From assembly GCA_017622175.1 (NCBI GenBank), contig JAGARQ010000046.1, positions 1 to 49,647 of the forward strand: a stretch of 49,647 nucleotides of DNA. The letters run 5' to 3'. Positions 41,828-49,647 of this stretch are shown one piece after another (the stretch's first letter is position 1; every line of letters starts with the position of its first letter). A program made the position numbers and the translations under genes. This DNA is from Bacilli bacterium (GTDB lineage: Bacteria > Bacillota_I > Bacilli_A > RF39 > UBA660). Under the pieces are notes generated by a model. The model searched no databases, was not told the origin of the DNA, and was given only the letters and a program-made list of their open reading frames with translations.

Positions 41828-42270
41828 AATAATAGTTGTTTTACTTCTTCTTGATAATTCTTTTCTGTATCAACATGTACAACTGTATTTGATACTCTTG
41901 AAATAGCTGCGAATCGTTCATGATAAATCATTGTATATTTAGAATAGTTTCCTAAGTTTAATTCTGTGTATACTTGTGATCCTGTTGAACCAAGTTCAGC
42001 TTGTTTTTTTGCATAAAAACCTTGAGCAGAAACTTCTCCATCAAATTCATAAAAATTTATTACATATCTTTGGTCTGGTGTTTCTGCTTTATAACTTAAA
42101 TCAACATTTCCACCTTCTGCTATAGCTATACCTGTTTGTTCTGTTACTATAAAACCTTTTTTCTCCATTATTTTTTTAAAATTTGATGGTTCTAATTTTT
42201 CTTTCGCAGTACAACCTGTAATAAATAATAATCCAATTAATAGTAATCCTAATAGTAATTTCTTTTTCAT
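41812..42270 (-). CDS. Lipoprotein, 152 aa
   Basis: The signal peptide MKKKLLLGLLLIGLLFITGC ends in a lipobox (ITGC, Cys20). The mature part is a small alpha/beta domain of about 130 residues (EGGNVDLSYKAETPDQRYVI near 50-70). The domain family is not recognised. It is a single-gene unit with an AGAGGGGA ribosome site and its own terminator, facing the plus-strand helical protein across a shared intergenic region. Confidence 0.75.
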   Translation of the reverse strand: MKKKLLLGLLLIGLLFITGCTAKEKLEPSNFKKIMEKKGFIVTEQTGIAIAEGGNVDLSYKAETPDQRYVINFYEFDGEVSAQGFYAKKQAELGSTGSQVYTELNLGNYSKYTMIYHERFAAISRVSNTVVHVDTEKNYQEEVKQLLLDIGY

Positions 42271-42392
42271 TTTATCCCCTCTACTTTATTTTAGTATAAC
42301 ACATAAAATTTTTTTGTTTTAATTTTTTTAAATTTTAAATGTAAAGATGTATAAAATTATTATTTTTTCAAATACTATTTATGGAGGTTATT

Positions 42393-42827
42393 ATGAAAGA
42401 AGAAAAAAATATAGATATTTTAGATGAATTAAATAAAGGTTGTTGTATGGGAAGTGATGCAGTTAAATTTATTTTAGATAAAATTGAAGGTAAGAAATTT
42501 AAAGAAGTATGTGAAAACTTACTTGAAGAATATGAAGATTTAGAAGAAAGAATAAATAAAATTTATGATAGTTATAGTGATGATGATCCACATGAGACTA
42601 ATGTTATGAATAAGGTAATGACATGGTCTGGTATTCAAATGAGAACTATGAATGATGGTAGTGATTCTAAACTTGCAGAAATGTTACTTCAAGGTTTAAA
42701 TATGGGAATTATTGAAGGAAGAAGACTTATTAATCAAAAAGATGAAGATCCTAAAGTGAAAGAAGTAATGCAAGAATATGTAGATATGCAAGAAGAATAT
42801 GTAGAAGAAATTAAAGAATTCTTATAA
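42393..42827 (+). CDS. Helical-bundle protein, 144 aa, ferritin-like or DUF2383-like
   Basis: Four long helices are predicted (about 4-30, 34-60, 70-100, 110-144), rich in Glu and Lys, with paired acidic residues (EDLEE, EGRR) and a CC pair at 16-17. This resembles small ferritin-like or DUF2383 bundles, but metal ligands of the ferritin type are not confirmed. ATG 42393 follows GGAGG. It is a single gene with a bidirectional terminator. Confidence 0.5.
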   Translation: MKEEKNIDILDELNKGCCMGSDAVKFILDKIEGKKFKEVCENLLEEYEDLEERINKIYDSYSDDDPHETNVMNKVMTWSGIQMRTMNDGSDSKLAEMLLQGLNMGIIEGRRLINQKDEDPKVKEVMQEYVDMQEEYVEEIKEFL

Positions 42828-42853
42828 AAAAAACACCTAATTGGTGTTTTTAT
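42826..42853. terminator. Bidirectional terminator
   Basis: AACACC pairs with GGTGTT across TAATT, with T and A runs on the two sides. It separates the plus-strand bundle gene from the minus-strand exported protein. Confidence 0.7.
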
Positions 42854-43551
42854 TGTGGGTTTGTAGTAAATTCTAATTGTAAATCTTTGAATTGAACATC
42901 GAACGGTCCATCTGCATAATTAAGCAAGTAATCTATAATAATAAACATAAATATAGCATCCTCTTTTGCTAAAAAGTAAACATCATTTTCCTTTGAAAGT
43001 GGATTCATTGACAAATCCATAAAGTTAATTGCTTGCTCAAAACCGTTACAGGACGCTTCAACTAATTCTGGTGTTGTACCTTCTACTGGTATACAAGTAG
43101 GTTTATAGTTATAGTTTATAGTTCCAAAACTCCCGAGATAATCTTTGATGTTAAAATATGCATCATATGCACCTTCATTTATAATTAAAAACAAATAAGA
43201 TATCCCACTTTCATCAGATACAAATGTACCATTTATATTACTAATACTTAAGTTATCGTTATTTATAACTGCATTTTCAGCATCATTTACATTTCCTGAG
43301 GTCAATGCAATAGAGTATTCATCACTAATAGATTCTTCTGATAATTCTCCTGCACTGATAAAAGTTTGTGCTGCTTCCTCTGAAGTAAATCCATATATTT
43401 TAATTTTAAAATCATCAGCATTTGGAGTTACAGTTGTACTAGATGAAATAGTTAAAGTTGAAGAAAAAGCTGCAAAGCCTAAAGACATTCCTGCCACAGC
43501 TAATACTAATGCAACAATTAATAAAGCTTTAGTTTTTCTTGATTTTTCCAT
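42850..43551 (-). CDS. Exported protein with a TasA/CalY-like signal region, 233 aa, phase-variable promoter
   Basis: The N-terminus reads MEKSRKTKALLIVALVLAVA then GMSLGFAAFSSTLTIS, nearly the same as that of the protein at 40076-40957, followed by a divergent Ser/Thr- and acid-rich mature part with Cys at about 150 and 165. It is probably secreted or surface-bound. ATG 43551 follows AGGAG. Its promoter has a run of nine G in the spacer between -35 and -10, so expression may switch on and off. Confidence 0.65.
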   Translation of the reverse strand: MEKSRKTKALLIVALVLAVAGMSLGFAAFSSTLTISSSTTVTPNADDFKIKIYGFTSEEAAQTFISAGELSEESISDEYSIALTSGNVNDAENAVINNDNLSISNINGTFVSDESGISYLFLIINEGAYDAYFNIKDYLGSFGTINYNYKPTCIPVEGTTPELVEASCNGFEQAINFMDLSMNPLSKENDVYFLAKEDAIFMFIIIDYLLNYADGPFDVQFKDLQLEFTTNPQ

Positions 43552-43576
43552 TTTCTGCAACTCCTATTCTAGTAAA

Positions 43577-43604
43577 ATTGTACCCCCCCCCACCTCTTTG
43601 TCAA
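43577..43604 (-). promoter_or_regulatory. sigA promoter with G9 in the spacer (candidate phase-variable)
   Basis: On the minus strand, TTGACA (43604..43599) and TACAAT (43582..43577) are separated by 16 bases, of which 9 form an unbroken G tract. In a genome this AT-rich, nine G in a row are exceptional. One-base slippage would change the spacer to 15 or 17 bases and so change promoter strength. Confidence 0.75.
43583..43591. repeat. Homopolymer tract, nine C on the plus strand
   Basis: A single run of nine C (nine G on the coding strand of the exported-protein gene), located exactly in the promoter spacer. I saw no other G/C homopolymer of this length while reading the window. Confidence 0.9.
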
Positions 43605-43625
43605 GTTTTCCACAATTTATGCTTA

Positions 43626-43649
43626 CAAAAAAGACGATTACTCGTCTTT
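43626..43649 (-). terminator. Terminator overlapping the ASCH gene end
   Basis: AAGACGA pairs with TCGTCTT around a loop that includes the stop codon, then six T follow on the minus strand. Confidence 0.65.
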
Positions 43650-44036
43650 ATAATCATAGTCCCATAGACTTAGTTTTCCATTTATTTCTATTGGTTCTAT
43701 CTTTTCTATGTTTTCTAATTTAAAACCATATCCATCCCAGTTACTATCTTTTTGAAGTATACCATAATATACTAATGGATCTTTTTCTTGTAGTTCTTCT
43801 TTTAAATTATCATCTACATACACACAATCTGTTATTGTTGCTTTAGCAATTATTTTACCAGATGGATAATCTAGATTTAAGTGTTTATATCTTTCCATGG
43901 CTTTCTTATCTATACCTTTACCAGCGTGAATTAAAATGTCTCCTCTAAATTTAGTTCTCCAAGTTCTAAATTCATATTCTTTTAATCCTTCTGCAATAAG
44001 GGTTGCGAATGGTTGTTTTACTGTTATTACTTTCAT
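43638..44036 (-). CDS. ASCH-domain protein, 132 aa
   Basis: The ASCH fold is shown by the opening KVITVKQPFATLIAEGLKEY (about 2-21), then EFRTWRTKFRGDILIHAGKG (about 22-41), the motif typical of RNA-binding ASCH or PUA-like domains, and GKIIAKATITDCVYVDD. ASCH proteins may bind RNA or hydrolyse modified nucleosides. ATG 44036 follows GGTGA. It is transcribed away from the YlmH-like gene. Confidence 0.8.
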   Translation of the reverse strand: MKVITVKQPFATLIAEGLKEYEFRTWRTKFRGDILIHAGKGIDKKAMERYKHLNLDYPSGKIIAKATITDCVYVDDNLKEELQEKDPLVYYGILQKDSNWDGYGFKLENIEKIEPIEINGKLSLWDYDYKDE

Positions 44037-44101
44037 TTTAATCACCACTTTAATTATAACACTTTTTTTGATATAATACCTGGTGTTTAAGAGGTATTTT
44101 T

Positions 44102-44782
44102 ATGTATGAAATTCAAAAGAATATTACAAGACTTGATAATGGACAACCAACTTTCTTTTTAGATCCAAGTGAAGCCAGAGAAGTAAAAAGAAAGTTAGGA
44201 AAAAACAAAGTAAATGTTTTTTCTCCGTTTGTTGATAGTGAAAAAATTATTTACTATTTAGATAAAGAACCTGAAGTTATTTTATATGAAATTAAATGTT
44301 CTAATGAACTACGTCATCAAGATATTTTAGGTACAATGTTTTCTTTAAATATTAGTAAAGAAATGTATGGAGATATTATTCTTTATGATAATAGATATTT
44401 TATTTATATATTGAAGTTATTTCAAAATTATTTTGAAATGAATTTTACTAAAGTTCGTAATACTAAAGTTGAACTTAAAGAACTGGATTTAGATTATTTA
44501 AAAGATTATGAACGTGCTTATGAAGAATTAGAGTTAATTGTTTCTAGTGAAAGAATTGATACTATTGTTTCACATCTTTCTGGTACTAGCCGTACCTTGA
44601 TTAAAGATAAAGTAAAAGATAAAGAGATTTTATTAAATCATGAAATATTAAAAAATCTTTCTTATGTTCTAAAAGAGAATGATACTTTTAGTATAAGAAA
44701 GATTGGTAAGTTTAAATATATTGGTATTATTAAAAATACTAAGAGTGGTAATTATATTGTTAAAATATTAAAGTATATTTAA
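44102..44782 (+). CDS. YlmH-like S4-domain RNA-binding protein, 226 aa
   Basis: The C-terminal S4 domain (about 148-210) reads IDTIVSHLSGTSRTLIKDKVK then EILLNHEILKNLSYVL, with FSIRKIGKFKYIGIIKNTKS at the end. The N-terminal half (about 1-140) fits the YlmH-type YlmH/RqcP2 cell-division and ribosome-quality-control proteins. In Bacillus these lie by the division genes; here the neighbours differ. Its end overlaps the convergent GH25 gene by 4 bases. AAGAGG lies near the ATG. Confidence 0.78.
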   Translation: MYEIQKNITRLDNGQPTFFLDPSEAREVKRKLGKNKVNVFSPFVDSEKIIYYLDKEPEVILYEIKCSNELRHQDILGTMFSLNISKEMYGDIILYDNRYFIYILKLFQNYFEMNFTKVRNTKVELKELDLDYLKDYERAYEELELIVSSERIDTIVSHLSGTSRTLIKDKVKDKEILLNHEILKNLSYVLKENDTFSIRKIGKFKYIGIIKNTKSGNYIVKILKYI

Positions 44783-45975
44783 TTATACATAACATTTATA
44801 TCAACTGCACCTTTAATACCTGGTACACTTCCGTTATTACATAATTGCCACACATCATAGTCTCCTGTGTATGTAGTTGTTTCTGTATAATGAGCTAACC
44901 ATACTGGGTATTTTGTTTTAAACCAAATATTTTCTAAATAGTTTTTACTACTATATAGCATGGGTTTGTACCCTGCTTTTTCTATGGTATAGAAAAAGTT
45001 ATTAGCCATTTCTGTTAGATTATAAAAGCTTTTATCAAAGGCTTGATAGAATGACCAGTTTTCCCAGTCAAATACTACTGGTAATTCTAGCTTATATGGT
45101 TTTAATTGTTCTATTACCCATTTAGCATCATTTTTTGCTTCTTTATTACTACTTGCGTATGTATAAAAATAAACTCCTACTGGGATTCCAACACTTTGGA
45201 ATCCTTTTATATTTTGTTCAAAGTATGGGTCTATTACATATTCTCCACCTATTCCTTTTTGAGTTCCTACTCTAATAAAAGCAAATTCTACTCCAGCATT
45301 TTTTACTTGTTCAAAATTAATATTTCCTTGCCATTTAGAAATATCAATTCCTATTTTAGTATTTTCTGTTTTATGTTTAGCAATTATATCCGAAATCGGT
45401 TGATATACTGTTTTAGTTGAAGAACTACTATTTGTTTTTTCTTTAACTATTAAATTAAAATTAGTAACTGACGAATTACCGGATGAATCTGTTCCAGTGA
45501 ATGTTAGTGGATAAGTTCCCGGAACATTTGGATCATATGTACCTGTGATTTCACATTTAGGAATGTCATCATAATTATCTCCACAGAATAATTCTTCTGC
45601 AAGATTGCCACTATAACCTTTAGTTACTGATAAACTACTTGATGAGAAAATATACGGAGATTTTGTATCTACTACTTCTATTTCAAAAGAATATGAAACT
45701 TCTATTTTGTCATCATTTACATATTTAAAATCAATTGGTTTTTTTCCAATAGTTTTTGTGTTTATTTCAAAATCATCATTTAGTTTTCCATTAATTGATT
45801 TTATAAAGTCAGATAGTTTAGCTTCTGAATACACTTCAACTTTTAAATTATCTTGCAATTCTACTAATATTTTAGCATTGGCTATTCTCCATTTATTATA
45901 GAAAAATATACCTCCTACTGTTAGTAAAATAATACTAAATAAAACAATTATAATAATTATTATTTTTTTCTTCAT
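44779..45975 (-). CDS. GH25 lysozyme-like cell-wall hydrolase, 398 aa
   Basis: A membrane anchor (residues 1-25) is followed by a DUF5011-like Ig domain (about 108-178, IFSSSSLSVTKGYSGN..GTYPLTFTGTDSSGN) and a GH25 catalytic domain (about 208-398). Catalytic residues fit the family: Asp in IGIDISKWQG (about 209) and the acid pair in VVFDWENWSF (about 302). It probably cuts peptidoglycan sugar chains at the cell surface. GGTG is the weak ribosome site. It follows the Zn/Cd ATPase. Confidence 0.85.
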   Translation of the reverse strand: MKKKIIIIIIVLFSIILLTVGGIFFYNKWRIANAKILVELQDNLKVEVYSEAKLSDFIKSINGKLNDDFEINTKTIGKKPIDFKYVNDDKIEVSYSFEIEVVDTKSPYIFSSSSLSVTKGYSGNLAEELFCGDNYDDIPKCEITGTYDPNVPGTYPLTFTGTDSSGNSSVTNFNLIVKEKTNSSSSTKTVYQPISDIIAKHKTENTKIGIDISKWQGNINFEQVKNAGVEFAFIRVGTQKGIGGEYVIDPYFEQNIKGFQSVGIPVGVYFYTYASSNKEAKNDAKWVIEQLKPYKLELPVVFDWENWSFYQAFDKSFYNLTEMANNFFYTIEKAGYKPMLYSSKNYLENIWFKTKYPVWLAHYTETTTYTGDYDVWQLCNNGSVPGIKGAVDINVMYN

Positions 45976-45982
45976 ATAAACA

Positions 45983-46012
45983 CCAAAGAAGAATAAAAAT
46001 TATTCTTCCTCC
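45983..46012 (-). terminator. Possible terminator after the Zn/Cd ATPase
   Basis: GAAGAATAA pairs with TATTCTTC across TTTT, then TTTGGTGTTT follows on the minus strand, only a modest T tail. A strong AAAGGAGG lies just before the stem, but no start codon follows it at useful distance. It is placed between the ATPase and the lysozyme gene. Confidence 0.4.
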
Positions 46013-46014
46013 TT

Positions 46015-47835
46015 TTAAATCTTTTTCCATAGTATTGTTAAAACATTTAGTATTGAAATAAATGTTACTCCGACATCTGCAAATACAGCCATCCAGATTG
46101 TACTTATTCCTAGTGCTCCTAAAATTAATACAACTAGTTTTACTAATAGTGCAAATACTATTGTTTGAATTGTTTTTTTCTTGGTATGACGAGATATTTT
46201 TATAGCTGTTTCTAGTTTTGTTAAATCATCTTTCATAATGACAATATCACTTGCTTCTATTGCTGCATCGCTACCTACTTGTCCCATTGATACACCTACA
46301 TCAGCTATATGTAATACTGGAGCATCATTTACTCCATCTCCTACAAATAATACTTTTCCTTCTTTTTTTAATTCTTTTACTTTTTCAACTTTGTCTTCTG
46401 GTAAAAGTGATGAAAAATATTTGTTTATACCTACTTTTTTAGCAACTTTTTTTACTACTGATTCTATATCTCCTGATAAAATTACTAGTTCTTTTTTAAT
46501 ATAGTCATTTAATTTATAAATACGTTGACTACTCTTTTTAATTTTATCAGATATAACAATATATCCAGCATATTCTTTATCAATAGCAATATGAACTACT
46601 GTTCCTGTTTCTGAAATTGGTAATGTCATTACTTTGTTATCTTTTAATAATTGTTCATTTCCAATTAATACTTTTTTATTGTCAACTTCACAAGAAATAC
46701 CTTTTCCACTAATTTCTTTATATTTTTCTACCGGTAATAGTTTAGCATCATTTTTTTCTTTAATTGCTGTTGCAATTGGGTGAAGAGAATATTCTTCTGC
46801 TGATGCTGCTATTTGAAGTAGTTTGTTTTCTTTTATATCAACAGTATAAATATTTGTTACTTCAAATACTCCTTCTGTTATTGTTCCTGTTTTATCTAAT
46901 ACTATATAGTCTAAATTTTCTAGACTTTCTAATTCTTTACTTCCTTTTATTAAAATTCCTTCTTTACTAGCTTTACCTATTCCACAGAAATATGCAAGTG
47001 GTACTGAAATAACTAAGGCACATGGACATGAAGTAACTAGGAATACTAATCCTCTATATAACCATGTTTTAAAGTCTTGTCCTAATATCGTTGGAGTAAA
47101 GATTAAAATTAATGCAGAAATTACAACTATTGGTGTATATACTTTACAAAATCTTGTAATAAATTTTTCTGCATTAGCTTTTTTGGATGGTGATTTTTCT
47201 ATTATTTCTATTATTTTTGCTGCAGTAGATGTTTTATATGTTGATGTTGCTTTTATTTTTAAAATGTTTTCTTTATTTATACATCCACTTAAAACTTTGT
47301 CGTTTACTGAGACATGTTTTGGTTTTGATTCTCCAGTAAGTGATGATGTATCTAAATGAGATTCTCCTTCTAAAACAATTCCATCTAGTGGAATTTTTTC
47401 TCCTGGCTTAATTAATAAGAAATCTCCCTCTTCTACTTTTTTAATATCAACATCTAATATTTCATTATTAATTAATTTATGTGCTGATTCTACACGTAAA
47501 TCCATTAATTTTGTAATTGATTTTTTACTATTGTCTACTGCTAAATCTGATAGGTATTCTCCTATATGAAATAATAGCATTACAATTACTGCTTCTTCAT
47601 TACTTCCTATAGCAAATGCACATAGTGTCGCTATTATCATAAGTAAGTTTTCATCAAAGAATATTTTCTTTTTTACATGATGATAAGCACTAATATAAAT
47701 TCCTGTACTGATGATAGCATATGATGTTGCAAGTAATGCTAAGTTTACTTCTGCTCCCCTCACAAAGAATGAAATTATAAAGATGATTATACTTAATAAT
47801 ATTTTTATTAAATCCTCATTTATATATTTTTTCAT
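46015..47835 (-). CDS. P1B-type heavy-metal ATPase (Zn2+/Cd2+/Pb2+ class), 606 aa
   Basis: It pumps divalent metal ions out of the cell using ATP. Motifs: TGES (LTGESKPK, about 168), membrane CPC in SCPCALVISVP (about 270), phosphorylated Asp in DKTGTITEG (about 315), HP in SLHPIATAI (about 352), GDGVNDAPVL (about 500) and the last-helix VKLVVLI and ADVGVTFISILNVL with Lys and Asp typical of the Zn/Cd class. There is no N-terminal metal-binding domain, so 606 aa is short. GGAGG precedes the ATG. Confidence 0.92.
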   Translation of the reverse strand: MKKYINEDLIKILLSIIIFIISFFVRGAEVNLALLATSYAIISTGIYISAYHHVKKKIFFDENLLMIIATLCAFAIGSNEEAVIVMLLFHIGEYLSDLAVDNSKKSITKLMDLRVESAHKLINNEILDVDIKKVEEGDFLLIKPGEKIPLDGIVLEGESHLDTSSLTGESKPKHVSVNDKVLSGCINKENILKIKATSTYKTSTAAKIIEIIEKSPSKKANAEKFITRFCKVYTPIVVISALILIFTPTILGQDFKTWLYRGLVFLVTSCPCALVISVPLAYFCGIGKASKEGILIKGSKELESLENLDYIVLDKTGTITEGVFEVTNIYTVDIKENKLLQIAASAEEYSLHPIATAIKEKNDAKLLPVEKYKEISGKGISCEVDNKKVLIGNEQLLKDNKVMTLPISETGTVVHIAIDKEYAGYIVISDKIKKSSQRIYKLNDYIKKELVILSGDIESVVKKVAKKVGINKYFSSLLPEDKVEKVKELKKEGKVLFVGDGVNDAPVLHIADVGVSMGQVGSDAAIEASDIVIMKDDLTKLETAIKISRHTKKKTIQTIVFALLVKLVVLILGALGISTIWMAVFADVGVTFISILNVLTILWKKI

Positions 47836-47855
47836 ATACTACCTCCAAAATTATA

Positions 47856-49520
47856 TTATTTTAAATTTATAAATTCTTCAATATTTTCAGTATTTGAATA
47901 TACTGTTAATCCCCCAACTGAGTATGAATTAATTCCTGCTTCTTGTGTCATAAAGATTCCAGGGATTACATCCCATGGTTTTGTTGTTGATAATACTAGT
48001 GTATTTGTTCTTCCTGTTAATAAATTAGAAAATGCAAAACAGCAGGCATTTATATGCATAAAGTTTGCTGGTTTAACAGGATTAGTTAATAGTTTGTTAA
48101 AAATATATTGTTTTTCATCTTGCTTTTTATGGCATGATCCACAGAACTCGATTGTACTAGCATGTAGTGGTACTTTTTCACCTAAATTAATTCTCTTATG
48201 ATTTAAATATGCTCCTTTACCTTTTATAGCATAGAACATTTCATCTAACTTTGGTAAATACATTATTGAAAATTGAATTTCTCCTTTATCTACAAATGCT
48301 AGTTGAATTCCCCAGAAAATAGATTTTTTCATATAATGAGCTGTTCCATCGATTGGGTCAATAATCCATGTACGATTTTGAATTGTATTTTCATTATTAA
48401 ATTCTTCTGTTACGAAGTTATCATCTGGATAAGCATCTCTTATATGATCTATTAATAATTTTTCTACAATTAAGTCTGTTTCTGTTACAAATGTAGAATC
48501 TTCTTTTTCACGGAATTTAATTTTTACTAAATTCTTTTTGTTGATTGTTGATGTTGCATCTTCAATAGCGTTATATGCAAGATCAAATTCTCTTGTATAG
48601 TCATGATTATCTAAATAGTAATTCATCATATATTTTTCAAGTTCTTCTTCATAAGGCATTCCATCTTGAGCACCCTTGACTCTGATTTTCATACTTGATG
48701 CATATTGAGCTTTTACTACAGATTCATGAATTGTATATCCTTTAATTAGTGATGCTGCAAAGTTTCCATTAAATGTATCCCCTGCTCCTGTTGTATCTTC
48801 TACTCTATCTACTTCTATAGCAGGTATTCTTACAATTTTTTCTCCATCATGATATGCAACACCATCTGGTCCTAAAGTTACAATTAATTTATTAGGATAC
48901 ATTGCTAGACAAGAATCGATATCTGTTGTTTCAAATATTGTTTCACATTCTTTTTTATTTGCAGTTATGTATGTTATTTTATCTAATAATTCTTTATTTC
49001 CCGGTTCTGAAATAGCCAATCTTTGTGGACGGCATGGTGTTAAAACTAGTGGAACGTTATTGTCATAGCAAAAATTAATTAATTCTTTTGTTACTTCTTT
49101 TGGAACTTTTAATTGAGCTACTACCATTTTAGATTGTAAAAATACCTTTTTATATCTATCAATCATTTCAGGAGTAAAACTATCTATCGCACCAGCAAAT
49201 CGTTCAATATCATTATCTTTTGTCTTTTCGTCAATGACAATTTTAGCGTAGTCATTACTTAATCCTTCTACTACTTCAATATTATTTGTAGTGATGTTAT
49301 TGTATACTAAGTTTTCTAAAATTCTTTGTCCAATTGAATCTTTTCCTAAACGGCTTACCATTGTTACTTTTACTCCAGCACGTGCTGCTGCTACTGCTTG
49401 GTTTGATCCTTTCCCTCCTGGTAATACTAGGGATGGACAATCAGGAATTTGTCCTTTTTTATCTTTATAATAAAATTGGTCTAGAGCACATCCTCCAAAA
49501 ACACAAATATCATATTTCAT
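47856..49520 (-). CDS. Fusion of PfkB-family kinase and inositol-monophosphatase domain, 554 aa
   Basis: Residues 1-300 are a ribokinase-like PfkB kinase: PGGKGSNQAVAAARAG (about 34-49), TLGPDG and the catalytic TTGAGDTFNGNFAASL (about 244-260). Residues 310-554 are an IMPase-type phosphatase: FVTETDL (about 343), VTEEF (about 366), IIDPIDGTAHY (about 381), TKPWDVIPG (about 521). Both active sites look complete, so one protein could phosphorylate and dephosphorylate a related sugar or inositol. The joint lies in YYLDNHDYTREFDLAYNAIE. It is the only gene between the ATPase and a RhuM-like fragment. Confidence 0.8.
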   Translation of the reverse strand: MKYDICVFGGCALDQFYYKDKKGQIPDCPSLVLPGGKGSNQAVAAARAGVKVTMVSRLGKDSIGQRILENLVYNNITTNNIEVVEGLSNDYAKIVIDEKTKDNDIERFAGAIDSFTPEMIDRYKKVFLQSKMVVAQLKVPKEVTKELINFCYDNNVPLVLTPCRPQRLAISEPGNKELLDKITYITANKKECETIFETTDIDSCLAMYPNKLIVTLGPDGVAYHDGEKIVRIPAIEVDRVEDTTGAGDTFNGNFAASLIKGYTIHESVVKAQYASSMKIRVKGAQDGMPYEEELEKYMMNYYLDNHDYTREFDLAYNAIEDATSTINKKNLVKIKFREKEDSTFVTETDLIVEKLLIDHIRDAYPDDNFVTEEFNNENTIQNRTWIIDPIDGTAHYMKKSIFWGIQLAFVDKGEIQFSIMYLPKLDEMFYAIKGKGAYLNHKRINLGEKVPLHASTIEFCGSCHKKQDEKQYIFNKLLTNPVKPANFMHINACCFAFSNLLTGRTNTLVLSTTKPWDVIPGIFMTQEAGINSYSVGGLTVYSNTENIEEFINLK

Positions 49521-49647
49521 ATTCTTCGCCTACCTTTATAGAATTCATATTAATTATATCAAAAATATTAGTAAAACTAAACATTTCTTTTAAAACTTTG
49601 TTAGCCCAGTTTCTAAAATCAATACCTTTTTGTATTTTTACTCTATA
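49510..49647 (-). CDS. RhuM-like protein, C-terminal fragment (partial at window edge)
   Basis: The visible 45 codons read YRVKIQKGIDFRNWANKVLK then EMFSFTNIF..., ending EEYEI and TGA, which overlaps the PfkB-IMPase start codon. YRVxxxxGxxFRxWANxVLKEY is the core signature of the RhuM virulence family; after it the usual C-terminal region is replaced by about 24 unrelated residues, so the gene is probably truncated or decayed. The upstream part lies outside the window. Confidence 0.55.
   Translation of the reverse strand, partial: YRVKIQKGIDFRNWANKVLKEMFSFTNIFDIINMNSIKVGEEYEI

Noticed and set aside
45995-46014. A leader ORF after the AAAGGAGG behind the ATPase gene
   Set aside because: No ATG, GTG or TTG follows at proper spacing with an open frame of useful length.
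1-49647. CRISPR arrays, tRNA or rRNA genes, insertion sequences and integrases
   Set aside because: None was seen. No regularly spaced repeats, cloverleaf-type sequences or transposase motifs were found on reading.
1-49647. Recoded TGA (Mycoplasma-type genetic code), suggested by the low GC
   Set aside because: TGA ends the HAD gene, the leader ORFs and the RhuM fragment, and Trp is encoded by TGG in intact genes.

Overview
The window comes from a very AT-rich, low-GC Gram-positive genome, most likely an uncultured gut member of the Bacilli or a related Firmicute lineage. T-box leaders, strong Shine-Dalgarno sites (AGGAGG type), sigA-type promoters with 17-base spacers and paired YmfF/YmfH-like M16 proteases all fit this. 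The standard code is used: TGA ends the HAD gene and TGG encodes Trp. Species cannot be named from sequence alone. Nearly all genes lie on the minus strand; plus-strand genes are trkA-trkH, two M16 proteases, a small helical protein, a YlmH-like gene, a toxin-like peptide and one small RNA.

Layout. 1-2.35 kb: a run of short, lineage-specific, membrane-anchored proteins. 2.4-2.55 kb: a small-RNA candidate with its own promoter and terminator. 2.6-7.1 kb: an unknown gene, then a Met T-box driving metG, a HAD phosphatase, an MBL-fold hydrolase and a cupin. 7.1-10.2 kb: pyrH and tyrS, each behind a layered leader. 10.2-14.6 kb: SDR, radical SAM, DUF362, an unknown protein and a DHH phosphoesterase. 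14.6-15.2 kb: a type I toxin-antitoxin-like locus with a second antisense unit. 15.2-18.7 kb: an ABC exporter behind a 45-codon leader ORF, a SIS-like gene and a WYL regulator. 18.7-24 kb: an HD hydrolase and a block of unknown proteins, including a 978-residue one. 24-34.7 kb: LysR, a divergent PRPP synthetase, a kinase-fold gene, adhE, two metalloprotease-like genes, a YbaK deacylase, a CNNM/DUF21 protein, an RBBP9-like hydrolase and a papain-fold protein. 34.7-40 kb: K+ uptake (trkA, trkH) and the M16 pair. 40-44 kb: two related exported proteins, one behind a promoter with a G9 tract in its spacer, plus an NrtR-like regulator and a lipoprotein. 44-49.6 kb: YlmH-like, GH25 lysozyme, Zn/Cd ATPase, a PfkB-IMPase fusion and a RhuM-like fragment at the edge.

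The main theme is leader-based regulation. tyrS has a Tyr T-box followed by an ORF with five consecutive Tyr codons that runs out of frame into tyrS. pyrH has a 15-codon ORF whose stop lies on an intrinsic terminator. The ABC exporter has a 45-codon ORF that spans a terminator and overlaps the transporter start by ATGA, like bmrB-bmrCD. Other highlights are the candidate phase-variable promoter and the type I toxin-antitoxin-like locus. Functions rest on motif recognition and memory of families; no search was run.
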